NCBI GenBank assembly: GCA_910579085.1
Contig: CAJTRU010000024.1
Location: 1-51,722, forward strand
Source: an uncultured Lachnospiraceae bacterium
Lineage (GTDB): Bacteria; Bacillota; Clostridia; Lachnospirales; Lachnospiraceae
Reading direction: 5' to 3'
DNA: 51,722 bases
Shown here: positions 1-8,496 of the stretch, in pieces
How the letters are laid out: every line of letters begins with the position of its first letter
Numbering within the stretch: position 1 is the stretch's first letter
Program-made: the position numbers and the translations under genes
The notes under the pieces: model-generated
Told to the model about the DNA's origin: nothing
The model's input: the letters and a program-made list of their open reading frames with translations, nothing else
Databases searched by the model: none

Positions 1-10
1 CTATACTTAC

Positions 11-667
11 GTCCGTCTAAATCACCTTCCCCACACCATAATTTCCAGTTATTATCTATTCTGTTTTTTTGTAATTCTGATGGATACAGCAGGTTTCCCG
101 TGTTCCAGCTAAACATTATTCCATGACAGGAAAGTATGCCGAAGGCATGGCTTTTGCACGTATTCCGCTACATTACAATGCCATTTAGTTAAAGAGAGTT
201 GTTTTAAATAGTATAATTACTGGATGGGCTGGCAAATCCAAAGTGTCTTCTATGAACAAAGCACGTTCCCACTGGTTTGGCCAGGGCGTCACACGCAATG
301 GTGCATAAAGCCCCTATGTTCCTACAGAACATTTAATACGGGGCTTAAACACCAGCGGTCCCTTTACAAACCAACAGCTTGTTCATGTAAGCACATTTGG
401 AATTTGCCAGCCAGAATACTTTTTGGTAATTTATAAAAATATTTTCTGCCTGAACCCTTAAATAAATGACATTGCGTTACGTCAGCCCACGCAACAATGC
501 ATAGGAATACAAACACTGGCTGTGCTGAAGTGTCCCTGTCATGGAATAATTTTTAGCTGGAACACGGGAAACCTGCTGTTCACCAACAAACACAAAAAAT
601 ATAATATAGATGCAAAATAAATATTATAACTGGAAATTATGGTGTAGTTAATGTGATTTAGACGGAT
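11..667. repeat. Nested palindromic element, shell type A carrying inner module C (block 1)
   Basis: This non-coding unit is a series of nested inverted repeats. The outermost pair is CCGTCTAAATCAC (13-25) with its complement at 653-665. Next comes ATAATTTCCAGTTAT (39-53) with ATAACTGGAAATTAT (626-640). Next, CAGCAGGTTTCCCGTG with TTCCAGCT (87-110) pairs with the mirrored sequence at about 555-580, and ATTATTCCATGACAGG (115-130) pairs with 535-550. Inside lies module C, about 171-476. It is bounded by an ATTTAGTTAA arm and its complement, then GGCTGGCAAATCC (227-239) with GGAATTTGCCAGCC (399-412), then AAGCCCC (308-314) with GGGGCTT (340-346), and finally an ATGTTC/GAACAT tip at 316-332. The one reading frame of note inside (224-436) is an artefact of the repeat. 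Shell A recurs at 29500-29798 and module C at about 28984-29265. Confidence 0.85.
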
Positions 668-765
668 GGCAGTACAATGATATCATTTTGGTATTAGTGT
701 TTGTACAAAAATAACTACTACATTGTTTAATAAGTGGATAACAGAATAATTCCCACCACCCCCCC

Positions 766-1043
766 ATTTACAGTTATCTTTTTATTTTTTGTTTTATTAA
801 GGGTTGCTGGTGACAGGTTTTGTGTGCCAGATGCCATCAATTATTCCATAAAAGGGGCACTTTAACCCCGCCGGCATTTAAGCCCGTATGTAACAGAAGA
901 AACTTTGGTTTCTTCTGGGCATATGGGCTTTATGTGCCGTTGCGTGGGTTAACGTAGCGGAAGCGTGCCCCTGTATGGAATATTGTGGCTCTGGCATCAA
1001 AAACCGTCCGCCAGTCCGGCACAAACAAAAGATAACCGTAAAT
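766..1043. repeat. Nested palindromic element, shell type B with a short hairpin apex (block 1)
   Basis: A second nested inverted repeat follows the first after a spacer of about 98 bp. The outer arms are ATTTACAGTTATC (766-778) and GATAACCGTAAAT (1031-1043). Inner arms hold the TGTGCCAGATGCCATCA and TTATTCCAT words on the left and their imperfect complement GGAATATTGTGGCTCTGGCATCA on the right, quoted here as shorter overlapping parts. The centre has AAGCCC (880-885) with GGGCTT (925-930), capped by a perfect 10-bp stem CAGAAGAAAC (894-903) / GTTTCTTCTG (908-917) with a TTTG loop. The same shell, in inverse orientation and with a different apex, is at 28894-29373. No protein is encoded. The spacer 668-765 aligns with the inverted spacer at 29374-29465, so the whole A-spacer-B block is duplicated in inverse orientation. 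Confidence 0.8.
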
Positions 1044-1266
1044 TATCTATCATATATGGAGAAAACATAGGAATTTATAAAACGGATGTGTAATACTAAG
1101 AAAATGCTTGAAAATATGTATAGGGGATGGTACACTTAATATGTGTATTAATATGGATGGGAAATGTTAACTCATAATATATTCAGAAATAACTACAAAC
1201 CAGCATTTTTAATACATTTGTAAAACATATAAAATTGAAATGTAGAAGATAAGGAGAAGTAGTAAG

Positions 1267-2973
1267 ATGTTTAAGAAACTCGGTAAGATGAAAATTGGTA
1301 AGCGTTTAAAGAATGCTTTTACACAAATTATTGTTGTATTTGGGATATTATCTGTACTGGTTATGGTAGTTATGTTCTATACAGCGAAGAACTATGAAAC
1401 GGTTCTTGATTATTATGCATATCCACAAGGGGATATAGCATTAGTAATGAATGAATCGGCAGAAGTAAGGTCTGCCACAAGAGGGGTAATCGGGTATGAA
1501 ACAAGAGAATTAATCCAGGCTTTAATGGAACAGCATGATGAAGCAGTTGCCAATTTTGAAGAACTGCTGGAGAAAGTCCGTGCTACAATGTTAACAGAAA
1601 GAGGCATTGCTTGTATGGCCTCAATTGATAAAGCATGGGCAGAGTACAAAGAAATTGATACAGAGGTAGTCAGGTTAGGAGCAACAACAGACAAGGAATC
1701 GTGTATCCAGGCACAAGAGATGATGGTAAACGAAGGTGCATCAAAGTATGATGCACTGGATGACGCACTGGAAGCTCTTATGGCTGTGAACCAGGAAGAA
1801 GGTGCAGATGAAAGAACATTAAATAAAACACTGTTGTATATTGCATGCATAGTGATTGTAATTGTTATTATTGTACTTGTTCTTTATTCAGCCAGGCTTT
1901 CAGGGGTAATCGCAAAAAGTATTGAAAAGCCTCTTATTGAATTAAAGGACAGGTTTATTACATTTGCGGAAGGAGATATAGACTCGCCGCTTCCAGTGGT
2001 TGAAACTGAGGATGAGATTGCAGAGCTTGTGGAAGGCATGTCGGTTATGTCTGACAGAATCAGGGCTGTGATTACAGATTCTGGCAGGCTGCTGAACGAG
2101 ATGGCAGATGGCAATTTTGCAGTAAAAACAGAGTGTGAAGAACAATATATGGGTGCATTCCAGGCTCTGCTGACAGGAATGAGAAAAATGAACCGCCAGA
2201 TAGATACCACAATCAAAGGTGTAAGTGATGCGTCAAAGCAGGTATTAACAGGTTCTACAAACCTTGCAGAAGCTGCCCAGTCTGTGGCAGAAGGTGCAAC
2301 TGACCAGGCAGCAGCCGTAGAGGAAATGCAGGCAACTATTGATGAGCTTAGCAATGGTATTAAGACAACGGCTGATGAACTGGAGAAATCATATAATGAA
2401 GCCCGCAGATATGCAGATATGGCAGAAGGCAGCCGTGGGGATATGGAAGCTATGGTGGATGCTATGCACCGTATTAGTGAAGCATCTGAAAAGATTAGCG
2501 AGATTATTGTACAGATTGAAGATATTGCAAGCCAGACAAACCTGTTGTCATTAAATGCTTCAATTGAGGCAGCCCGTGCAGGGGATGCAGGAAAAGGATT
2601 TGCAGTAGTTGCAGACCAGATACGCAATCTTGCAGAACAGAGCGCAAAGTCGGCGGTAGATTCAAAATCATTGATAGAAACTGCTATTAATAAAGTAGAA
2701 GAAGGAAGCCATAATGCAATAAAAGCTTCTGATTCATTAAAAGAAGTAGTTGACGGGGTAAAACTTGTTGCAGAAGGTTCAAAGAAGATGAAAGAGATAT
2801 CACTTGAACAGTCAGAAAGTATGCAGCAGGCAGACCAGGCTATAGAAAGAATTGCAGAAATTGTACAGAGCAATTCAGCAGTGGCACAGGAAACATCAGC
2901 AACAAGCGAAGAGTTAACTGCACAGGTAACTGAATTTAATAATATGGTTTCAATATTTACTTTCAGGGAATAA
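1267..2973 (+). CDS. Methyl-accepting chemotaxis protein with 4-helix-bundle type sensor
   Basis: This 568-residue chemoreceptor relays an extracellular stimulus to CheW/CheA. The N-terminus is basic, then come TM1 (about 20-39), an all-helical extracellular sensor (about 40-187) of the 4HB_MCP type, TM2 (about 188-208), a HAMP region (about 210-262) and a long cytoplasmic coiled coil. The hairpin tip at about 417-450 has the family hallmark (SQTNLLSLNASIEAARAG followed by GKGFAVVA), so the signalling end is intact. The start is fixed by AAGGAG at 1251-1256. The gene stands alone between the palindromic block and leuC, and no ligand can be deduced. No CheW-binding pentapeptide for CheR was noted at the C-terminus. 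Confidence 0.95.
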   Translation: MFKKLGKMKIGKRLKNAFTQIIVVFGILSVLVMVVMFYTAKNYETVLDYYAYPQGDIALVMNESAEVRSATRGVIGYETRELIQALMEQHDEAVANFEELLEKVRATMLTERGIACMASIDKAWAEYKEIDTEVVRLGATTDKESCIQAQEMMVNEGASKYDALDDALEALMAVNQEEGADERTLNKTLLYIACIVIVIVIIVLVLYSARLSGVIAKSIEKPLIELKDRFITFAEGDIDSPLPVVETEDEIAELVEGMSVMSDRIRAVITDSGRLLNEMADGNFAVKTECEEQYMGAFQALLTGMRKMNRQIDTTIKGVSDASKQVLTGSTNLAEAAQSVAEGATDQAAAVEEMQATIDELSNGIKTTADELEKSYNEARRYADMAEGSRGDMEAMVDAMHRISEASEKISEIIVQIEDIASQTNLLSLNASIEAARAGDAGKGFAVVADQIRNLAEQSAKSAVDSKSLIETAINKVEEGSHNAIKASDSLKEVVDGVKLVAEGSKKMKEISLEQSESMQQADQAIERIAEIVQSNSAVAQETSATSEELTAQVTEFNNMVSIFTFRE

Positions 2974-3034
2974 AAACATATAAAAGTAATATTTTGAAAT
3001 ATAATTTATAATCACCAGAATGGAGGATAAATTA

Positions 3035-4300
3035 ATGGGAATGACTATGACACAAAAAATTCTGGCGGCACATGCAGGTTTACCATCTGTTGAAGCTGGC
3101 CAGCTTATTGAGGCAGATTTAGACTTAGTTCTTGCCAATGATATTACAGGCCCTGTTGCAATCCATGAGGCAGAAAAGCTAAATAAAAAAACTGTATTTG
3201 ATAAAGATAAAGTAGTGCTTGTCCCTGACCACTTTGCTCCAAATAAAGATATTAAATCAGCAGAGCATTGCAAATGTGTACGTGAGTACGCAAAAGAACA
3301 TGATATTACAAATTACTTTGAAGTAGGCAAGATGGGTATTGAACATGCGCTTCTTCCAGAAAAAGGGCTTATAGTTGCTGGTGAGACATGTATAGGTGCA
3401 GATTCACATACATGTACATATGGGGCACTTGGAGCATTTTCTACAGGTGTAGGCAGTACAGATATGGGATGTGGCATGATAACAGGTAAAACATGGTTTA
3501 AAGTACCATCTGCAATAAAGGTAATCCTTAAAGGCAAGCCTTCAAAATGGGTAAGCGGCAAGGATGTTATACTACATCTTATAGGCATGATTGGTGTTGA
3601 CGGTGCATTGTACCGTTCGCTTGAATTTACAGGTGACGGGGTTGCAAACCTTTCAATGGATGACCGTTTTGCCATTGCAAACATGGCTATAGAAGCAGGT
3701 GCTAAGAATGGTATTTTCCCTGTTGATGACAAGACAATAGCATATATGGAAGAACATTCCAAGAAGCAGTATACTGTATATGAAGCAGATGAAGATGCCA
3801 TATATGATGAAGAATATATTATTGATTTAAGCAGCCTTGAGCCAACTGTGGCATTCCCGCACCTTCCTGAAAATACAAAAACTGTAAGTGAAGCTGGTGA
3901 GGTAAAGATTGACCAGGTTGTTATAGGCTCATGCACAAACGGGCGTATAGAAGACCTGCGTGTTGCAGCAGAGATAATCAAAGGCCACAAAGTTGCTGAT
4001 GGCATAAGGGTTATTGTAATACCTGCTACACAGGCAATTTACCTTAAAGCCATAGAAGAAGGACTTGTTCAGGCATTTATTGAGGCAGGTGCAATTGTAA
4101 GTACCCCTACATGCGGGCCTTGTCTGGGAGGTTATATGGGAATACTTGCTGCTGGTGAGCGTGCAGTTTCCACAACTAACCGTAACTTTGTCGGACGTAT
4201 GGGGCATGTAGACTCAGAAGTTTATCTTGCAAGCCCTGCTGTTGCAGCAGCAAGCGCAATAACAGGCAGGATTTCACAGCCTTCTGATTTAGGATTATAA
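3035..4300 (+). CDS. leuC: 3-isopropylmalate dehydratase, large subunit
   Basis: LeuC (421 aa) with LeuD isomerises 2-isopropylmalate to 3-isopropylmalate in leucine synthesis; it carries the [4Fe-4S] cluster. The three cluster cysteines are visible as SCTNGR (C300) and TCGPCLGG (C360, C363), and GADSHTCTYGALG is the typical aconitase-family segment. An in-frame ATG at 3020 overlaps the GGAGG at 3022-3026, so that GGAGG must be the ribosome binding site for the ATG at 3035 (8-nt spacing). I therefore place the start at 3035. The length fits the compact HacA/LeuC group of about 420 residues. leuD follows 90 bp downstream. leuA and leuB are not in the window, and no T-box or leucine leader was seen upstream. 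Confidence 0.96.
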   Translation: MGMTMTQKILAAHAGLPSVEAGQLIEADLDLVLANDITGPVAIHEAEKLNKKTVFDKDKVVLVPDHFAPNKDIKSAEHCKCVREYAKEHDITNYFEVGKMGIEHALLPEKGLIVAGETCIGADSHTCTYGALGAFSTGVGSTDMGCGMITGKTWFKVPSAIKVILKGKPSKWVSGKDVILHLIGMIGVDGALYRSLEFTGDGVANLSMDDRFAIANMAIEAGAKNGIFPVDDKTIAYMEEHSKKQYTVYEADEDAIYDEEYIIDLSSLEPTVAFPHLPENTKTVSEAGEVKIDQVVIGSCTNGRIEDLRVAAEIIKGHKVADGIRVIVIPATQAIYLKAIEEGLVQAFIEAGAIVSTPTCGPCLGGYMGILAAGERAVSTTNRNFVGRMGHVDSEVYLASPAVAAASAITGRISQPSDLGL

Positions 4301-4390
4301 ATCCTGCATAGATTGTTATAAAAGGTATAGTGGCAGTACTGCCCCGCATTACCATGTTTTAAAGTGCAGTACAGAAATGGAGAAATTATT

Positions 4391-4876
4391 ATGAAAGCTT
4401 GTGGCATAGTCCATAAATATGGAGATAATGTAGACACAGATGTAATTATTCCAGCAAGATATCTTAATTCGTCTGAACCAGCAGAACTTGCTAAAAGCTG
4501 TATGGAAGATATAGACCCGGATTTTGTAAAACGCGTCAAAAAGGGCGATATTATGGTTGCAAATAAGAATTTTGGCTGTGGTTCATCACGTGAACATGCA
4601 CCTATAGCAATTAAGGCATCAGGCATAAGCTGTGTTATTGCTGAAACATTTGCAAGGATATTTTACCGTAATGCGATTAATATAGGACTTCCTATTATAG
4701 AATGTCCAGAAGCAGCAAAGACAATAGAAGCAGGAGATACAGTTGAAATTGACTTTGACAGTGGCATGATTTATAACAAAACAAAAGGGACAGAATATAA
4801 AGGACAGGCATTTCCACCATTTATGCAGAAAATAATTGAGGCAGAAGGCCTTGTTAATTATATTAACCAGCAGTAA
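4391..4876 (+). CDS. leuD: 3-isopropylmalate dehydratase, small subunit
   Basis: LeuD (161 aa) is the swivelling small subunit that completes the isopropylmalate isomerase active site. It begins MKACGIVHKYGDNVDTDVII, where the DNVDTDVIIP segment is the family signature, and has the substrate-binding loop GCGSSREHAP at about 64-73. The start at 4391 follows GGAGA at 4379-4383; an upstream in-frame ATG at 4364 has no good ribosome binding site. The short length fits the archaeal/clostridial LeuD group that partners 420-residue LeuC proteins. It is probably cotranscribed with leuC. Confidence 0.95.
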   Translation: MKACGIVHKYGDNVDTDVIIPARYLNSSEPAELAKSCMEDIDPDFVKRVKKGDIMVANKNFGCGSSREHAPIAIKASGISCVIAETFARIFYRNAINIGLPIIECPEAAKTIEAGDTVEIDFDSGMIYNKTKGTEYKGQAFPPFMQKIIEAEGLVNYINQQ

Positions 4877-4947
4877 AAGCTGCCATATTAACAAATTAAT
4901 ATAGTAAAGATTGCATGAAAGTAAGAAAATACAGAAAGAGGTGCAGA

Positions 4948-5661
4948 ATGGTATTTGCCCTTGTACTTGCAGGTGGCACAGGAAGCCGTATGGGAAATAA
5001 CAGTAAACCCAAGCAGTTTCTTATGGCTTGTGGAAAGCCTGTAATAATCCATACGCTTGAAAAATTCTGCCTGCATGGAGGTGCAAGGCAGATTATTGTG
5101 CTTTGTCCTTCTTTATGGGTTTCTTATGCACAGGGTATTATTAATGAATATCTTGGGGATTATATAGGAAGCATAACTGTTATCTGTGGTGGTGCAAGCC
5201 GTAATGATACTATAATGGCAGGCATAAGCTATATTGAGGATTGTTACGGGCTTGATGAGAGCACAATAATTGTTACACACGATGCTGCAAGGCCGTTTAT
5301 TAATAACCGTATAATTGATGAAAATATAGAAACAACATTAAAATATGGGGCAGCTACTACGGCTGTACCTGCAACAGATACAATTCTTTGCTGTCCAGGT
5401 GGCAGGACTGTTGAAAGTGTGGCTGACAGGACTGCCCTTTATATGTGCCAGACACCACAGACATTTTATGCAAAGAAACTACAAAGCCTGTATAATGCTT
5501 TGTCTGCTGGTGAAAAGGAAAAGTTTACAGATGCATCAGGCATACTGGTTAAAAACAATCTTCCAGTGGGCATTGTACAAGGTGAAATGTATAATTTTAA
5601 AATTACTTATCCTAATGACCTGGCTGTTGCAGAGGAATATATCAGGCACAGGATTGTATAA
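4948..5661 (+). CDS. IspD/TarI-family cytidylyltransferase
   Basis: This 237-residue enzyme transfers CMP from CTP to a sugar-alcohol phosphate. The N-terminal LAGGTGSRMG with PKQF is the CTP-binding loop; THDAARPF holds the metal-binding aspartate. Known substrates in the family are methylerythritol 4-phosphate (IspD, isoprenoids) and ribitol 5-phosphate (TarI, teichoic acid). Several segments (IHTLEKF, RNDTIM, the QTPQ segment, GEMYNFKIT) recall TarI proteins more than classical IspD as I remember them, but no tarJ-like reductase is adjacent, so the assignment stays open. The start at 4948 (MVFALVLAGG) is preceded by AGAGGTG; an in-frame ATG at 4915 lacks a site. It follows leuD by 71 bp. 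Confidence 0.8.
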   Translation: MVFALVLAGGTGSRMGNNSKPKQFLMACGKPVIIHTLEKFCLHGGARQIIVLCPSLWVSYAQGIINEYLGDYIGSITVICGGASRNDTIMAGISYIEDCYGLDESTIIVTHDAARPFINNRIIDENIETTLKYGAATTAVPATDTILCCPGGRTVESVADRTALYMCQTPQTFYAKKLQSLYNALSAGEKEKFTDASGILVKNNLPVGIVQGEMYNFKITYPNDLAVAEEYIRHRIV

Positions 5662-5709
5662 TTTTGTAAACTGCCTGTAATATTTACAGGGCATGGATGG
5701 AGGATTATT

Positions 5710-6069
5710 ATGGAAGTTACAGTATTATGTTATTCCAGGTGTACCACATGTAAAAAAGCTCTTAAATGGCTTGATGAAAATGGCATTGCATATAGTGAAC
5801 GCCCTATAAAAGAGGAAAACCCTTCAAAAGAGGAGCTTGTTTGCTGGTATAAGAAAAGCGGGCTGCCATTAAAACGTTTTTTTAACACTAGTGGCAATGT
5901 TTATAAAGAATTAAAATTAAAGGACAAACTGCCTGGCATGAGTGAGGAAGAACAGTTAGAACTGCTTTCAACAGACGGGATGCTTGTAAAACGTCCGTTA
6001 GTCATTGCAGATAATGTGGTTTTAACAGGATTTAAAGAAGATGAATGGAAGGCTCTTCTGGAGCAGTAA
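5710..6069 (+). CDS. Spx/ArsC-family thioredoxin-like protein
   Basis: A 119-residue protein of the arsenate reductase (ArsC)/Spx/MgsR family, which has a thioredoxin-like fold. It has the N-terminal CTTC pair (C11 and C14) of Spx-type proteins and ends with the family's KRPLVI strand followed by a GF(K/S) turn. Members are either redox-sensing RNA polymerase regulators or small reductases. The sequence does not show which applies, and there is no arsenic-resistance gene nearby. GGAGG at 5699-5703 sets the start. It lies 48 bp after the cytidylyltransferase and 36 bp before queA, on the same strand. Confidence 0.85.
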   Translation: MEVTVLCYSRCTTCKKALKWLDENGIAYSERPIKEENPSKEELVCWYKKSGLPLKRFFNTSGNVYKELKLKDKLPGMSEEEQLELLSTDGMLVKRPLVIADNVVLTGFKEDEWKALLEQ

Positions 6070-6105
6070 TCCATCACTATTAGTGCTGGCAGGGGAGGCA
6101 TTTTT

Positions 6106-7293
6106 ATGAAAACTTCTGATTTTAGCTATGACCTGCCAGAAGAACTTATTGCACAAGACCCTGCAAAACGCAGGGATTTGTCAAGGCTTCTGGTTATAAA
6201 TAAAAATACTGGCAAAAGGGAACATAAAGTTTTTCATGATATTGTAGATTATCTTGTACCTGGTGACTGTCTTGTAATAAATAATACAAAAGTTATACCA
6301 GCACGGCTGCTTGGTGAACGTGAAGGGACTGGCGGCAAAGTTGAGCTGCTTCTCCTTAAGCGCAAGGGAAATGATATATGGGAAACACTGGTACGTCCTG
6401 GCAAAAAGGCAAGGCCTGGACAGATGCTGGAATTTGGCGGCGGTCTTCTTAAAGCGGAAGTTTTAGAAGTAGCAGAGGATGGCAACAGGCTGGTACAGTT
6501 CAGTTATAATGGCATATTTGAGGAAATACTTGACAGGCTTGGACAAATGCCGCTTCCGCCATATATTACACATAAACTTGAGGATAAAAACCGTTACCAG
6601 ACAGTTTATGCAAAATATGAAGGTTCAGCAGCAGCACCAACAGCAGGGCTTCATTTTACGGAAGAACTTTTAAAGGAAATTGAAGAAAAAGGTGTAAATA
6701 TTGCAAAAGTTACTTTACATGTAGGGCTTGGCACTTTCAGGCCTGTTAAATCAGATAATATTGAGAACCACCATATGCATACAGAGGAATATTATGTTGG
6801 AAGCCAGGCAGCAGATTTAATTAACAGCACAAAGAAAAAGGGCGGCAGGGTAATCTGTGTTGGTACTACAAGCCTCCGTACTGTTGAATCGGCAGCAGCA
6901 GGCTATGGAATAATAAATCCAGGCGGCGGTGATACAGATATATTTATTTATCCAGGATACCAGTTTAAGATTGCAGATGCGCTGGTAACTAATTTCCATC
7001 TGCCAGAATCAACACTTCTTATGCTTGTTTCTGCATTAGAAGGGCAGAATGAAATCCTGGCTGCGTATAAAGAGGCTGTTTCACTGGGATACCGCTTTTT
7101 TTCATTTGGTGATGCAATGTTTATGGAAACACGTAAACTGGTTTATAATGCTGATGGTACATATAACCAGAGGTATTATACAGAAAAAGGGGAATTAAAA
7201 ATACCATATAGTGAATATATAAAAGAAGAAAGCAGGTTTAAAGAGCATATAGCCGCTTCTGGCGTAGAAAATGCATGGGGTATGTTCCATTAA
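6106..7293 (+). CDS. queA: S-adenosylmethionine:tRNA ribosyltransferase-isomerase, with C-terminal extension
   Basis: QueA moves the ribosyl group of SAM onto preQ1 at tRNA position 34, the step before queuosine. The start MKTSDFSYDLPEELIAQ, the NNTKVIPARL segment, the long EGSAAAPTAGLHF block and the LHVGLGTFRPV block are the family core. The usual protein ends near residue 340 at FGDAMF. Here the frame continues about 55 residues (to 395) with a polar, Tyr/Glu/Lys-rich tail ending in WGMFH. The DNA shows no frame break, so the tail is a genuine extension and not a fusion with a recognisable domain. The ribosome binding site GGGGAGG lies just upstream. Other queuosine genes are not in the window. 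Confidence 0.95.
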   Translation: MKTSDFSYDLPEELIAQDPAKRRDLSRLLVINKNTGKREHKVFHDIVDYLVPGDCLVINNTKVIPARLLGEREGTGGKVELLLLKRKGNDIWETLVRPGKKARPGQMLEFGGGLLKAEVLEVAEDGNRLVQFSYNGIFEEILDRLGQMPLPPYITHKLEDKNRYQTVYAKYEGSAAAPTAGLHFTEELLKEIEEKGVNIAKVTLHVGLGTFRPVKSDNIENHHMHTEEYYVGSQAADLINSTKKKGGRVICVGTTSLRTVESAAAGYGIINPGGGDTDIFIYPGYQFKIADALVTNFHLPESTLLMLVSALEGQNEILAAYKEAVSLGYRFFSFGDAMFMETRKLVYNADGTYNQRYYTEKGELKIPYSEYIKEESRFKEHIAASGVENAWGMFH

Positions 7294-7366
7294 AACAACA
7301 GGTATGGCATTGCATGGACTTTAAATAAAAAATGGCAGCAGAGAATGGAAGGGCGTGGATATTTTT

Positions 7367-8296
7367 ATGGATAAAAAAATGTTATTTGTATACAATCCTA
7401 TGGCAGGAAAGGAGCAGATACGTAACAACCTTTCGGATATTATACAGATTTTTTGTAATGCTGGATACCAGATTACAATATTTTCTACAAATGGTGCTGG
7501 CCATGCCACAAAAATAGTGGCAGAGAAGGGCATGGATTATAATTATATTGTATGTTCTGGCGGAGATGGTACTATGAATGAAGTTGCAACAGGGCTTATG
7601 AAACTGGAGAAATGCCCTGTCTGCGGATATATACCAGCAGGTACTGTAAATGATTTTGCATCAAGCCTTAAAATACCAAAAATCATGAAAGAAGCAGCAG
7701 AGCTGATAACATATGGGAGTGTATTTGAATGTGACATGGGACAGTTTAATGACAGAAGCTTTACATATGTTGCTGGATTTGGCGCATTTACAGAAGTTTC
7801 TTACCAGACACCCCAGGAGTGGAAAAATGCACTTGGCAAAGTAGCATATTTTGCAGAAGCATTAAAGCATATATCAGATATTAAGCCGCACCATATGACA
7901 ATAAAAAGTGGTGATGAATTATATGAAGATACATTTATATTAGGACTTGTAAGCAATTCTGTATCTGTGGCAGGTTTTAAGGCATACAGTAAAAAAAATA
8001 TTAAGATGGATGATGGGAAGTTTGAGGCTATTTTTATACGCAATCCCAAAAATCCAATAGAAATACAGCAGGTTTTAAATTCCCTGCTCTCAAAACAGCT
8101 TGATGCCCCGCAGATATTATATTTAAGCAGCAGTGAAATTTCCATTGATAGTGAAGATGATGTACAGTGGACACTTGATGGTGAAGATGGCGGCATATGC
8201 AGTTATGCAGAAATAAAAAACTTAAAACAGGCATTGCCAATAATATGTGATAAACGTGCATATGCAGAAGTATCATGTAAATATGATGAAACATAA
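7367..8296 (+). CDS. Diacylglycerol kinase/YegS-type lipid kinase
   Basis: A 309-residue ATP-dependent lipid kinase of the DagK/YegS/sphingosine-kinase fold. The catalytic glycine-rich motif GGDGTMNEV is at about 63-71, and IPAGTVNDFA follows, the second nucleotide-binding signature of the family. No signal peptide or membrane segment is visible, so it should be cytosolic and act at the membrane surface. The substrate may be diacylglycerol or another lipid and cannot be read from the sequence. I chose the ATG at 7367; an in-frame GTG at 7355 is too close to the GGAAGGG ribosome binding site. Confidence 0.88.
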   Translation: MDKKMLFVYNPMAGKEQIRNNLSDIIQIFCNAGYQITIFSTNGAGHATKIVAEKGMDYNYIVCSGGDGTMNEVATGLMKLEKCPVCGYIPAGTVNDFASSLKIPKIMKEAAELITYGSVFECDMGQFNDRSFTYVAGFGAFTEVSYQTPQEWKNALGKVAYFAEALKHISDIKPHHMTIKSGDELYEDTFILGLVSNSVSVAGFKAYSKKNIKMDDGKFEAIFIRNPKNPIEIQQVLNSLLSKQLDAPQILYLSSSEISIDSEDDVQWTLDGEDGGICSYAEIKNLKQALPIICDKRAYAEVSCKYDET

Positions 8297-8496
8297 AAAC
8301 ATCCAGGAACTCTAAGGGGTTCTTGTAGTATAAAAGACAATTTATATAAATTTATATTTTTACATCCTGTAGATATTTTCTGCCAATAGGAATATTTCCA
8401 GATTTGAAGCATAAAATTATTTATAATAGGCTGGAAAATGCAAATAAGGCATTTTCTATTCTAAATATTTGTAATGCAGCAGAGAATGGAGGAAAT

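Noticed and set aside
224..436. A 70-codon open frame in the first palindromic unit
   Set aside because: It lies wholly within nested inverted repeats, has no ribosome binding site and has no counterpart frame preserved in the second copy of module C.
1884..2873. Long open frame on the minus strand within the first chemoreceptor gene
   Set aside because: It is a shadow of the biased codon use of the real gene and has no start signals or plausible protein features.
8297..8496. Possible T-box or riboswitch leader of asnB
   Set aside because: No T-box consensus, specifier loop or known riboswitch core was visible; only a weak hairpin around 8306-8325.
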